Origin: a virus
Length of the DNA stretch: 64,000 nucleotides
Virus record (IMG/VR): IMGVR_UViG_3300008963_000727
Location: 124,001-188,000 of that record
Strand: one strand, 5' to 3'
Shown here: positions 41,406 to 50,161 of the stretch, in pieces
How the letters are laid out: every line of letters starts with the position of its first letter
Numbering within the stretch: position 1 is the first letter of the stretch
The notes under the pieces: model-generated
Database searches by the model: none
What the model was told of the DNA's origin: nothing
What the model saw: only the letters and a program-made list of their open reading frames with translations
Position numbers and translations under genes: made by a program

Positions 41406-42819
41406 TTGCAGAGTACCTGCACTGTTGCCACCACTCTGACATCTCTGGAAAAGTTTCTATAAAATTTGTTGAACGTCTGGAATCGTGCTCAGAAAAAAAT
41501 CTATAAAAATCAGCCATTCTCTGCTTTTTGTCTTCTTCGTTTAATTCTTCTTGCATCCATGCAATATCACGATCTAGTCTATTGATTTCGTAATCCTTAA
41601 ACCCATGGAATCTAGATTGTTCTGTTTCAATGTTTTCTTCCATCCACTGTTTAATTTTTTTTAATTTAAACGCATAGCTATCTGGAAGCACTTGCATACT
41701 TTGCCATTTTGGTGTGTGCAACACTGGCGTATCAAACCAGATTCTCTGATAAGTGTCGCTATATGTTTTTCTTAGTTCTAAAATTCCCTCTAGAAGTTTA
41801 TCCAGATTAGGAACAGATAGATTGTTCATAGTTATGATAAACGTAAGAGAATTTCTGTATGGAATATCATTTAAAAATTCATGAACACGATCCCATAGTA
41901 GACCAAAATCTAGCCCATTTCGAACATACTCTGCTTGGGCACCCCATGTATCAACACTGACATATTGCATGTAATGTTCTATTGTTTCACCTTCACACAA
42001 CTTGCTTACATACTGTTTGTACTTGTCCCATAATTTTTGATTGACAGAAAAGTTACTTGTCACCGCTAGATGCAAATCAGATTTTGGATTTTCCAAAACA
42101 TGGTCAAATACACGATAGGTATTTTTATCCATAAGAGGTTCACCACCTGTCATCCTAAAATGCTTTAGTTCTGGATACAAGTCTGGCCACCACTTCCAAA
42201 ATGCGTCTACATAAGGATTAGACTCACGGTTTAGAATTCTGCGTCTATCACCGTTAAAATATTCAGGAGCATTATGTGGTACAGACGTAGGATATGCACC
42301 GTGCTTATCTATTTCTTCCATCCATGTAGTAGAAAACTGCGGACTACAATAACTACATTTTAAATTACAAGCAGAATTAAAATTTACCTCAACATAACTT
42401 GGAGTTACATCAGCATCCCAGTCTGCATTGACTACATTATCAAAATGTTCTGCAGCCCACGGTTCTCCAGAGCGATAATGTCGGTCGCTCAATTTATTAT
42501 TATCTTCCATTGCCCAACAGTAACTACATTCCGTTGGACGAGTGCCTCCCAGCATTAACTTACGCTGTTGTTTTTTGTGTTGAGTATTATGCAATGCTGC
42601 AGGATTTTTTGTTATTTCACTGGCATCAATTTTATGCAATGGAGGATGATAACAACTATTGTTGTGACCAGTTGTTAAGTGAAGACTAACTTGCTTCCAC
42701 TTAGCAAGACACATAGACGGACTGACATCGTCCAACTTTTCCTTCATTTTTTCGGCATCAGAAAGAAATTTTGACTTGAAGTTGTTATCTACTTCATCGC
42801 CTGAATTATTTTTACTCAT
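41398..42819 (-). CDS. Radical SAM protein, CHHPP-type subfamily (473 aa)
   Basis: Same layout as the gene at 38330: MCLAKWKQVSLHL, SCYHPPLHKI, KNPAALHNTQHKK and CSYCW, then the core motif CNLKCSYC near residue 150 and FRMTGGEPLM. The N-terminal 30 residues are a charged extension. Both overlaps (8 nt each) show tight coupling. Substrate unknown. Confidence 0.85.
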   Translation of the reverse strand: MSKNNSGDEVDNNFKSKFLSDAEKMKEKLDDVSPSMCLAKWKQVSLHLTTGHNNSCYHPPLHKIDASEITKNPAALHNTQHKKQQRKLMLGGTRPTECSYCWAMEDNNKLSDRHYRSGEPWAAEHFDNVVNADWDADVTPSYVEVNFNSACNLKCSYCSPQFSTTWMEEIDKHGAYPTSVPHNAPEYFNGDRRRILNRESNPYVDAFWKWWPDLYPELKHFRMTGGEPLMDKNTYRVFDHVLENPKSDLHLAVTSNFSVNQKLWDKYKQYVSKLCEGETIEHYMQYVSVDTWGAQAEYVRNGLDFGLLWDRVHEFLNDIPYRNSLTFIITMNNLSVPNLDKLLEGILELRKTYSDTYQRIWFDTPVLHTPKWQSMQVLPDSYAFKLKKIKQWMEENIETEQSRFHGFKDYEINRLDRDIAWMQEELNEEDKKQRMADFYRFFSEHDSRRSTNFIETFPEMSEWWQQCRYSANA

Positions 42820-43687
42820 TAGTAATATACTTTTTCACTTTGCGGGTACTTACATATATCTTGTGGTCAACTATAGAATCTGTTTGACTGGCTGATGGGC
42901 ATTGGGCACATATTTTATTTGGCTTGCCAAAGTTATTAATAAAAGTGTCAATTTGGGTATCATCACTTGTCCAATGTATTCCTTCTGACATGTATGGCTC
43001 CCACTCTTTCCAATTTGGAAAGTCATAACGACTTAGTGTGTCTTTTATTAAAGCAGAAGTGCTACACTTGTAAATTCTTCCATTATGCAATAGAGGGCAT
43101 GTCTGCTGTATACAGTTGTCAAATGCATCCTTTGGGTTAGCATGCCATGGCGACATGTGAGAATAATCATTTTTAAAAGTTTTAATAAATTTGTCCGGGC
43201 GGTTTATTTGAAACCGCAGCCCGTTTTTTGTGGCCCAACGATGAATTCCAAATTCAAATACTGGTTCCCAGTCATATTTTTCAAATATTTTTTGGATCGT
43301 GTTTTCTAATTTTTTGTCATCCACATGAACAGTTATTTTAAAAACTGTATTACCAATGTCTTGTATAACATCTAATACATCCCAGTGTTTTTCTAGTAAT
43401 AATCCATTGGTAGTAAATCTTATTTGGCTATCTGGTAACATCTCTCTAACACCAATAAGCCAATCTTTATACTCAGGGTTTATTAGTGGTTCGCCACCCA
43501 TGATGCCAAAGTCTGGGATCTCTATACGCTGTTTCCATTCGGTTAGCCATTCTTTTCCTTCTGCCCATGTGACATACCCCTTGTGACTGAGATCGCTAAA
43601 GTTTGTACAACCTTTGCAAGAAAGATTACACGCTTGAGTTAGCATGGTTTCAACAAAAGGAAGAGTCGGCTTTTGAGAATCGGTCAC
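42812..43687 (-). CDS. Radical SAM protein with SPASM-like C-terminus (291 aa)
   Basis: Core motif CNLSCKGC (Cys20, 24, 27 from the start used), GIMGGEPLIN, RFTTNGLLL and KITVHVDD. The C-terminal part has CIQQTCPLLHNGRIYKC and CAQC, probably auxiliary-cluster ligands, in the classic order. I use the GTG at 43687, which overlaps the upstream stop by 4 nt (GTGA); a longer frame to 43741 would start with TTG and overlap by 58 nt. Confidence 0.82.
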   Translation of the reverse strand: MTDSQKPTLPFVETMLTQACNLSCKGCTNFSDLSHKGYVTWAEGKEWLTEWKQRIEIPDFGIMGGEPLINPEYKDWLIGVREMLPDSQIRFTTNGLLLEKHWDVLDVIQDIGNTVFKITVHVDDKKLENTIQKIFEKYDWEPVFEFGIHRWATKNGLRFQINRPDKFIKTFKNDYSHMSPWHANPKDAFDNCIQQTCPLLHNGRIYKCSTSALIKDTLSRYDFPNWKEWEPYMSEGIHWTSDDTQIDTFINNFGKPNKICAQCPSASQTDSIVDHKIYVSTRKVKKYITNE

Positions 43688-44607
43688 ACGACACCAGTAA
43701 TTGCTTGACGCTCGGTTACCATAGGTCCAATGTTTTTCCAATTTGGACGATAGTGATACTTAAAAAATTTACTGGCGTTTTCATCAAGTAAGTTATCAGT
43801 TAAATCTAATTGTTGGCATAGGCGTTCACCAAACTCACTTATCAAATCATGCGGATTTTTAGATTGCACTTCGCTATTCCAAAAATCAGCGAGGTAAGAA
43901 AAATCCTGAACATTTCTGTAATCCCAATTATCTAACATTGTTAAAAATGTTCCCTGACGAGCACCGGCAATTGCCCAAGCACCGTATTCAACATCTAAAC
44001 CAACATTTTGCCAAATATTTAGGTGGTCAAGGTTTCTATCATGTACTCTGTCACGGAATTCAGAGACAGAAGGGCAATATCCTCTGTCAAGGCACATTTT
44101 AACACCTTCGCGGAATCCTGCTCTCCATGCATGAAATTCCGAACCGTTGGGATATGTTGTAGAATAACAGTCATGCATTGCCCAATAACGGTCATCAAAA
44201 CAAAACTCTACTAAGGTCTTGTCAGAACCATCGGAGTTTTCGTGAGTTTTCATTTCTCGCACAAAATCTTTTGTCCAAGAACTTATGCCGCCGTTTCCAT
44301 ACATTAATCCGTTGATGTTATTTCTTGCTCTCCATCTAAAAACTGCTTGTTCCTGTTGCTCGTTTTTAAATTCTAACTGCAAGTCAAAGAAATCTGGATT
44401 TGGTAGGTTGTCACCATCAATTAAAATAAAGCGGTCAGTTTCGCTGGCTTCTGCTGCTGCTTTGTGTGCTGCATCAGAGCCTTTTACGCCATCAACGCGG
44501 GTTGCCCATGGCACTGTGTTTTTTACAATAGTCCAAAATTCTTCTTTCTTGGGCTCGTCATATGTTAAAAATATACAATCCAAATCTGCAATATCAACGA
44601 TATTCAT
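43684..44607 (-). CDS. Glycosyltransferase-like protein, marine phage family (307 aa)
   Basis: LDCIFLTYDEP at the start, RVDGVKGSDAAHKAA, then FILIDGDNLPNPDFF with a DxD-like site near residue 80, and FHAWRAGFREGVKM. The same order (ISNGE, RVDGINGRVAAYQAA, AFCVFAKLKVNPEF, WRTAFRECLKL) occurs in the C-terminal domain of the repeat protein at 23968-26385. GT-A-like glycosyltransferase is the best guess. Confidence 0.65.
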   Translation of the reverse strand: MNIVDIADLDCIFLTYDEPKKEEFWTIVKNTVPWATRVDGVKGSDAAHKAAAEASETDRFILIDGDNLPNPDFFDLQLEFKNEQQEQAVFRWRARNNINGLMYGNGGISSWTKDFVREMKTHENSDGSDKTLVEFCFDDRYWAMHDCYSTTYPNGSEFHAWRAGFREGVKMCLDRGYCPSVSEFRDRVHDRNLDHLNIWQNVGLDVEYGAWAIAGARQGTFLTMLDNWDYRNVQDFSYLADFWNSEVQSKNPHDLISEFGERLCQQLDLTDNLLDENASKFFKYHYRPNWKNIGPMVTERQAITGVV

Positions 44608-44938
44608 GTGTTTTTAATTTCCAATATTGTCCCTGTCCAGACTCGTCAATTAGTGTAATGTCATTTTTTAAACAACAAGTTCCCGCCGAATCATCATGTA
44701 CTAACTTTATTGAATCAGTGGGGTTTTGTTGTAAAATACGACCATCTTTCACCTTGATGTTTTGGTAATCTCCACGAACATAAGTGTCTCGGTCTATAAC
44801 GATATATTTCCCAGACACTTTTTCTGTTGTATAAAACAACGGATAACCATACTCATTATAATATAAACGAAACTCTATTTCAACCGGTTTGTTTTCTTGT
44901 TGGTTAAATTCTTCAAGACCTTGCCAAAAGTTGGTCAT
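44594..44938 (-). CDS. Hypothetical protein, 114 aa
   Basis: Unrecognised beta-rich protein (EFRLYYNEYGYPLFYTTEKV, IVIDRDTYVRGDY) without signal or membrane segment. It overlaps both neighbours (14 and 26 nt), so it is part of the operon. Function unknown. Confidence 0.65.
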   Translation of the reverse strand: MTNFWQGLEEFNQQENKPVEIEFRLYYNEYGYPLFYTTEKVSGKYIVIDRDTYVRGDYQNIKVKDGRILQQNPTDSIKLVHDDSAGTCCLKNDITLIDESGQGQYWKLKTHEYR

Positions 44939-45740
44939 AGTGTTCCTCTATTTTATGTGAGAATGTTTTCTCATGATAATGAACAGGCTGCTGTTGAGAA
45001 AATGTATTAATTCGCAATTGTCCTTCATCTAACTCCCATACCAAATGCCGAGTCCAATCTTCACCGGGGAAATTATTGTGCTTTCCTTTCATATGAACAA
45101 AACTTGGATATTCTGCATTTGGCAGTGTTACATTTTCTTCTCCAACCATGACAGCAGCAATTGAATACACAAGATCTGTGTCTGGAACCAAGTCTTTGTC
45201 AACTCCAGATAATAATTTGTAATAACTATCCCAGTTATCAAAAATATGTCTGACTTGAGCAAAGAATTCTTTAGAAAACTTACTCATTCTCCAGTATGTA
45301 ATTGCATTATACACATCAGGCAAATTGTTTTGATCAAATAACCGGCGGTAAAACCTTTCTTTAGACCAATGTCCATAAAAGTTCCTGCATCCTTGTGATA
45401 TAACAACATCGCGTTTTCTTAAGTGTGTCCACCAATGCTCTATTGAACCAGTTAAAACAATATCAGATTCTAATTTTATTGTTTCGTGAAACGGACTACA
45501 GAAGAAAATTTGCCAATCATTTGCAAATGGATTAGTCTCGTCAATTGAATACCGAAACGCTTTTACATAATCAAATACGCTATCGTTCTCAACTTGCTCG
45601 TAATTTGTAAGAAGACAAATTTTTGATTCCGGTTGCCAATACCGAATACTTTTTGCCAATGCCCGGGCACATGTTAGATAATCAGTTGTTTCACTCTTTA
45701 TTGCGGTGATTAAATAACCTTTATCATCAACTGGTTTCAA
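44913..45740 (-). CDS. GT8-like glycosyltransferase (275 aa)
   Basis: The start GYLITAIKSETTDYLTCARA and SICLLTNY-like strand follow the GT-A entry seen in proteins that act on nucleotide sugars. ETIKLESDIVLTG near residue 90 fits the DxD-like position with an ESD variant. FYGHWS and DTDLVYSIAA follow. The layout parallels the gene at 45727, so the two are probably diverged copies. Donor unknown. Confidence 0.6.
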   Translation of the reverse strand: MKPVDDKGYLITAIKSETTDYLTCARALAKSIRYWQPESKICLLTNYEQVENDSVFDYVKAFRYSIDETNPFANDWQIFFCSPFHETIKLESDIVLTGSIEHWWTHLRKRDVVISQGCRNFYGHWSKERFYRRLFDQNNLPDVYNAITYWRMSKFSKEFFAQVRHIFDNWDSYYKLLSGVDKDLVPDTDLVYSIAAVMVGEENVTLPNAEYPSFVHMKGKHNNFPGEDWTRHLVWELDEGQLRINTFSQQQPVHYHEKTFSHKIEEHYDQLLARS

Positions 45741-46530
45741 CTATTTTCTCCAGTGATGTTTTGCCCATTACATGTACATCTTGATTTTTAATTTTATTGC
45801 GTAAAAGTTTTTCGCGGTTTTTTGTTGTTTTTTTATAAGTTATTTCAAAACAATCAGTGTCTATCATCTTAACATTATGTTCTGGATGAATATTAATCAT
45901 AGGATATGGTATTGCATGTTTTTTTGTTTCTAAATGTCCTGATGCAATACTCAAAGCAATACTAAGTGCGTAATCATTTCTAAAAGGTGTTTCTGGGAAT
46001 CCATATAGTTTGGCATAATGATCAAAATTATTTTCTATCATTTTTATAAGTTCAAATATTATTTGGCTGTGCTTTGTTTTTCTAAACATTATTACAGTTG
46101 CCCAAAACATTCTCATATGAAATTTTCCAAATGTTGGATTATTGCTTTTTGTTCCTGAAACTTCAATTGCAGTATCGGGGCAAACAAAATCACAAGAACT
46201 ATTCAATACTGTTTGTAATTGTTCGCTGGCAATTATGTAATCAACATCTAACAATAAAGTTTGATCGTATGGAGTTAAGTCATATGCATGAGAACGGCCT
46301 GAGTTCCTCCATTCTACTACGGAGTTTCTATCATCAAAATATCTTCTGGAAGACTTTGTGTTTTCATTTACAATAATATTATCAAACGTAGATGATTTGT
46401 ATTCAACATCAGTGACGACAGTAGTAGGAATGTTCAACCACCGTTTTATATTTTTAGCAGAAAACTCCGCCATTTTTAGATAATCAGTATCACCCGTGTT
46501 ATAGGCAAAGAGTAAAGCACCAGTTTTCAT
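45727..46530 (-). CDS. GT8-like glycosyltransferase (267 aa)
   Basis: LLFAYNTGDTDYLKMAEFSA at the start and TLLLDVDYIIAS near residue 92-100, with a canonical DxD (DVD), are typical of GT-A glycosyltransferases of the GT8 kind. Later FRNDYALSIALSIASGH is like the acidic acceptor loop. No membrane segment. Overlaps the gene on each side (14 and 4 nt). Confidence 0.7.
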   Translation of the reverse strand: MKTGALLFAYNTGDTDYLKMAEFSAKNIKRWLNIPTTVVTDVEYKSSTFDNIIVNENTKSSRRYFDDRNSVVEWRNSGRSHAYDLTPYDQTLLLDVDYIIASEQLQTVLNSSCDFVCPDTAIEVSGTKSNNPTFGKFHMRMFWATVIMFRKTKHSQIIFELIKMIENNFDHYAKLYGFPETPFRNDYALSIALSIASGHLETKKHAIPYPMINIHPEHNVKMIDTDCFEITYKKTTKNREKLLRNKIKNQDVHVMGKTSLEKIVETS

Positions 46531-46835
46531 CTTTCTTTATTGTTTTCTTCGTATTCAACCAACCAACCGTTCATTTGTTCTTGCCAGTGGGTTTTAGCAA
46601 TTTCTAAAAGTTCTTGTGTATTAACTTTAACTGGATTTTTATATAAATCTTCAATTACGAGTGTTTCTGAATCTAACATGCAGTTTAGTGTGTTGATTAA
46701 TAAAGGACCAGCCTCCCACATTCCTCCATTATATGCGAATTGTAATTTGGCTTGGTATTTTTCACGCAAGATTTGTTGAGACCGAGCATGGTCAAATCTT
46801 GCCTTTGCGTGTTGATAAATGATATCTGAATCCAT
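46527..46835 (-). CDS. Hypothetical protein, first gene of the minus-strand operon (102 aa)
   Basis: Helical N-terminus (IYQHAKARFDHARSQQIL) and an acidic tail; not recognised with certainty. It begins the operon that runs down to 30025 and lies next to the fibre genes, separated from them by a terminator. No clear promoter is seen before it, so an unusual late or middle promoter may be used. Its stop overlaps the next start by 4 nt. Confidence 0.65.
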   Translation of the reverse strand: MDSDIIYQHAKARFDHARSQQILREKYQAKLQFAYNGGMWEAGPLLINTLNCMLDSETLVIEDLYKNPVKVNTQELLEIAKTHWQEQMNGWLVEYEENNKER

Positions 46836-46868
46836 AGGAATAGTTAGTATTTTTACTATTCACAGACA

Positions 46869-46898
46869 AAAAAACACCCGTCAATGTCAGGTGTTTTT
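46869..46898 (-). terminator. Terminator between fibre gene and radical SAM operon
   Basis: On the minus strand AAAACACC (46897-46890) pairs with GGTGTTTT (46878-46871) and is followed by a T-run, placed just after the stop of the fibre gene at 46921. The 10-11 nt between the arms form the loop. It separates structural genes from the sugar/radical SAM operon. Confidence 0.8.
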
Positions 46899-46920
46899 GA
46901 TACAGTATTTTAAATTACTA

Positions 46921-47910
46921 TTATGATGTAATATAACTGATAGAGCCACTAATAGTTGGTGTACCCCAAGTATTTGAAATATGTGTCGTAGATGGTGGAC
47001 GAACAACTGTGTTAGAACCTGTTGTGCCCTGAACTTGGTCAGAATCCAATGAGTTACCAACATTATCTTGTTTTGTGTCTGCCGCATCATCACGAAATGT
47101 CATTATAAATGTTAGAGCATCTGATGCAGAATTAAGAGATACACTAATTTCAATAAAGTTTGCAGTGTATGGTGAACTATCGGCAAACTGTTTGAAAATA
47201 GATACTGCTGAGCCACCGGGAGAAAGATCATAAAACCCAGTATTATCAGATATTGATGATACTGTTCCCGAACCACCTATCTTGTCAGTACCAGAATACG
47301 TAGTACCGGCAATAGTTGCCGTTGAACCATTTGTAAATGCAATAGTGCCAATATCCGATGCTAGGTCGTTCCATTCTGTGCTTTTGCTGTTGTTTGTCCC
47401 AGATCGAATTGCGTCCAAACGAATCATTCCGCCAGCGTTAAAAAAGTACCGGGCAGAGTCAGCATCCGCGAATGAAACTGTGGTTGTTGTCTCTGCTTGT
47501 GTATACCAAGATGTAGTTCCTGACACACTTCCGCCAGATGTAATATCGCTTCCGTTTGCTGCTGCGTTTAGTCTATTATTAAAAATAGTATCTATATTTG
47601 AACTAAGATCGTTATAGGCTTCAATCGTGTCACCAACTGTTGGGTTTGATATTGCCGTTATTGAAGATCCTTGGTGATTTGCCATAGACGAAATTCTATT
47701 TAAAAGACTAGACCATTGGGTGGCAGTAATAGTGTTTCCAACACTTACTGAACTAAGCGTACTGCTTTGTCCATAGCCTTTGTTTCCTGTTCCATTCCCC
47801 CACACTGTATTCACGTTGGGGGTATTGTCGTCTCCTGTTCCAGAGGCGTTTCCTGTTACGAAAATATTGTAATCGTCGTCTAGTATTGTTGATCCTGAAG
47901 AGTATGCCAT
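46921..47910 (-). CDS. Virion structural, fibre-like protein (329 aa)
   Basis: Low-complexity Ser/Thr/Gly/Asn-rich protein beginning MAYSSGSTILDDDYN, with TQWSSLLNRISSMANHQG and a C-terminal beta part. This composition and the place beside other fibre-like genes fit a tail or whisker-type structural protein as seen in marine T4-like phages. No enzymatic motif. It lies 12 nt downstream of the previous fibre gene and ends just before a terminator. Confidence 0.7.
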   Translation of the reverse strand: MAYSSGSTILDDDYNIFVTGNASGTGDDNTPNVNTVWGNGTGNKGYGQSSTLSSVSVGNTITATQWSSLLNRISSMANHQGSSITAISNPTVGDTIEAYNDLSSNIDTIFNNRLNAAANGSDITSGGSVSGTTSWYTQAETTTTVSFADADSARYFFNAGGMIRLDAIRSGTNNSKSTEWNDLASDIGTIAFTNGSTATIAGTTYSGTDKIGGSGTVSSISDNTGFYDLSPGGSAVSIFKQFADSSPYTANFIEISVSLNSASDALTFIMTFRDDAADTKQDNVGNSLDSDQVQGTTGSNTVVRPPSTTHISNTWGTPTISGSISYITS

Positions 47911-47922
47911 TTATATATCCTA

Positions 47923-49359
47923 TTATACCGTTTTAACAATTGCCTCTACTGAAGCAATTTCATCATTATTTTTTGTCTCAAGAGCCCGTCCAATAGTATT
48001 AAATGGGGTGGCTTCTCCTTCTTTTGCAGCACGGGCCATGCCATTACCTGCAGAAACCAAGCGGTCTCCTAATTTTACTTTTCCAATTGTTTTAACTGGA
48101 ACACGTCCAGTCATTGCTACTGGTGGATGAGTTTCGTCTTCACCAACACCAGCATTCATCAAATAAGCTGCTCTGGTACTTATGACACCAAACACTTTAT
48201 CGCTTAAATCTTCAGATGCTTGTGTTATTTCTTCTGTGCCGCCCAGTTCAACTACAGTGCCAGCCTCATAAACAACATCTGATGCAAACCTTTCAGCCAA
48301 GTCAGCATATTGTGCACTGGTTGCTTTAGCATGGACCACATTGAAAGAATTAGATTCAGAACCAATATTGCCACTTCCATCGGTGCCTGTTTTAATAATT
48401 TCTTGTAGACTAACAGAACTTGTTGCTTCTATATTTGTTGCTTCTATGTCTCCATCAACACTAACATCATTAGAAAATTCAACATCTCCAGTTGATCCGT
48501 TTATTGTAATGGCATCTGTCTGAGTTCCTGAGGCATTTACACGAAGAATCAAGTCACCATTTGTTTCACGGTTGTCAATTCTAATATTGGTTCCCGCAAC
48601 GTTAAATGAACCCTCGCTTCCTTCACCAACAACGAGACCACTATTGTTTTGAATAGATAGTCTCCCGGAAGTGGTGTCATTATCAGTTGAACTCAAGAAG
48701 CCAGATGATGGAACACCTTCCAGTGTCTGTGCATTTGTGGCTGTCCCTTGAAAAAGCAACGTTTGACCGCTTACTGCTGTATCAGGTAAATTAATGCCGG
48801 GTTTAATAGTTGATGAAAATCCTGTAATTGCACTTGCCGGGGTAAACGGAGCATCTTTACTGACAATGGCTGACACGGTGTCATCTACAACAATACGAAC
48901 AACAAAATGTTCTACAGATAAGTTATCAACAATGGTTGTTGGAATTGCACCAGTTTCACCAGCACCGGGCCCAGCACCAAGTGGACCAACCAAGGTAAAG
49001 TCTGAACCGTTATAAACATTTAGTTGATCGTTGGTTGTGTCATACCAAATATCGCCCACAACATTGTTACTTGGTTCATCATTACTAGCCGTTGCGGCAC
49101 TTATTGTTTTGAAACCTGACCCACTGAACACTTTTAGTAGTCCAGCACTGGTATCATACCAAAGTTGTCCTGTTAGTGGAGAACTGGGTTCTGAATTGTT
49201 AGCAGCATTCTCAAGTAATTGAATAAAGTTCTCATTGAGAAACTGGCCATACCCAGCAAAGTTTTTACCGACTAGTGTGACATTGCTGTCGGTATTAAGG
49301 GTACCATCTGCAACTACTGCAAAAATGCTACCATCTGTTTTATTAACAGTATACGCCAT
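47923..49359 (-). CDS. Tail-fibre-like protein with peptidase-G2-type C-terminus (478 aa)
   Basis: The N-terminal half has two repeated segments (SPLTGQLWYDTSAGLLKVF and NNVVGDIWYDTTNDQLNVY) of the kind found in phage fibres. The C-terminal 130 residues (SAQYADLAERFASDVVYEAG, VFGVISTRAAYLMN, MTGRVPVKTIGKVKLGDRL) match the domain that ends many marine phage fibres and resembles the self-cleaving chaperone domain of Bacillus phage fibres (peptidase G2). It may be cut off after trimer assembly. A late-like octamer lies upstream. Confidence 0.8.
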   Translation of the reverse strand: MAYTVNKTDGSIFAVVADGTLNTDSNVTLVGKNFAGYGQFLNENFIQLLENAANNSEPSSPLTGQLWYDTSAGLLKVFSGSGFKTISAATASNDEPSNNVVGDIWYDTTNDQLNVYNGSDFTLVGPLGAGPGAGETGAIPTTIVDNLSVEHFVVRIVVDDTVSAIVSKDAPFTPASAITGFSSTIKPGINLPDTAVSGQTLLFQGTATNAQTLEGVPSSGFLSSTDNDTTSGRLSIQNNSGLVVGEGSEGSFNVAGTNIRIDNRETNGDLILRVNASGTQTDAITINGSTGDVEFSNDVSVDGDIEATNIEATSSVSLQEIIKTGTDGSGNIGSESNSFNVVHAKATSAQYADLAERFASDVVYEAGTVVELGGTEEITQASEDLSDKVFGVISTRAAYLMNAGVGEDETHPPVAMTGRVPVKTIGKVKLGDRLVSAGNGMARAAKEGEATPFNTIGRALETKNNDEIASVEAIVKTV

Positions 49360-49391
49360 GTTGAGAAACTCCGTTTGCTATAGCTTTAATG

Positions 49392-49399
49392 TATTTAGT
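49392..49399 (-). promoter_or_regulatory. Late-like promoter octamer ACTAAATA (minus strand)
   Basis: ACTAAATA, followed by C, lies 32 nt before the ATG of the fibre gene (49359) in a 60-nt gap. Identical to the octamer at 12096-12103. Confidence 0.5.
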
Positions 49400-49419
49400 C
49401 ATTAGTTATATGCATATAT

Positions 49420-50022
49420 TTATGATGTACTTAGGTTAGTAAGTGTTTGAATACGTATAGTGTAATCAATTTGTATTTGTCTGTTTAAACTCTTTTGAAC
49501 TGGATGAAAAATTGCATGCGTTATTAACTTAAGATTATCAGAAGAACCATTCCAACTTTTTAATCCAAGTTCATCAAATACAAAATCTCCCTCTAAATCA
49601 GTAGAGTTATCAAATGCTTGCTGACCATTCGGCTCACCAAAATCCAACAAGCAACTTACAAGAATATCCGAATAAACATTTCCAGATATGTGTGAAACCG
49701 TTAATTTATTCCTAATTGGGTCTGTGTTTGCTGCTGAATTATCATCAACAACCTTTGAAAAAGTTTCATTATATAATTCAGAATTTTGTCCAGTAACGTT
49801 TGGTGGTAGGTATGTAATAACACCTGTTGGATCAACAGCACTGCCACCGTTCCCAAAACTCATTGAATAAATTTCGCCAATATCTCTGTTAGCAAGACTG
49901 TTTGCCAATGCTTCACTCATATTTTCGTAATGAATGGCATTATGAGTATCAAGCAGTGTCTTTTGAGTTGAAGGATCGGTGATTTTAATAAATCCCTTGA
50001 CTTCAATGGGTGCTGCGATCAT
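49420..50022 (-). CDS. Virion structural-like protein (200 aa)
   Basis: Starts MIAAPIEVKGFIKITDP and contains LDTHNAIHYENMSEALANSL, IYSMSFGNGG and a C-terminal VQKSLNRQIQIDYTIRIQTL, a pattern I associate with small virion proteins next to giant tail proteins in marine phages. No enzyme motif. GGAGAC 8 nt before the ATG; 4-nt overlap with the 40-residue upstream relative of its N-terminus. Confidence 0.7.
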   Translation of the reverse strand: MIAAPIEVKGFIKITDPSTQKTLLDTHNAIHYENMSEALANSLANRDIGEIYSMSFGNGGSAVDPTGVITYLPPNVTGQNSELYNETFSKVVDDNSAANTDPIRNKLTVSHISGNVYSDILVSCLLDFGEPNGQQAFDNSTDLEGDFVFDELGLKSWNGSSDNLKLITHAIFHPVQKSLNRQIQIDYTIRIQTLTNLSTS

Positions 50023-50141
50023 GCTCTTGTCTCCACGATAGTTTTTCCCGTTTTTGGGTCGGATATACGAAGAAATCCTTCTACTCGCGTTAAACCAACT
50101 TCATTGGTTGTATTCGCATTTTTTTGTTTATCTTTTTCCAT
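50019..50141 (-). CDS. 40-residue relative of the next protein's N-terminus
   Basis: The frame MEKDKQKNANTTNEVGLTRV, then VEGFLRISDPKTGKTIVETR-like residues, ends TGA overlapping the next ATG. Its VEGFLRISDPKTGKTIVET matches VKGFIKITDPSTQKTLLDT at the start of the 200-residue protein. It has an AAGG ribosome site. It could be a small virion subunit or a leftover of a partial duplication. Confidence 0.65.
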   Translation of the reverse strand: MEKDKQKNANTTNEVGLTRVEGFLRISDPKTGKTIVETRA

Positions 50142-50161
50142 ATGTAGTTATTTACCTTAAA

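Noticed and set aside
43688-43741. N-terminal extension of the radical SAM gene ending at 42812
   Set aside because: It would begin with TTG and overlap the neighbouring gene by 58 nt; GTG at 43687 gives the 4-nt coupling seen throughout the operon.
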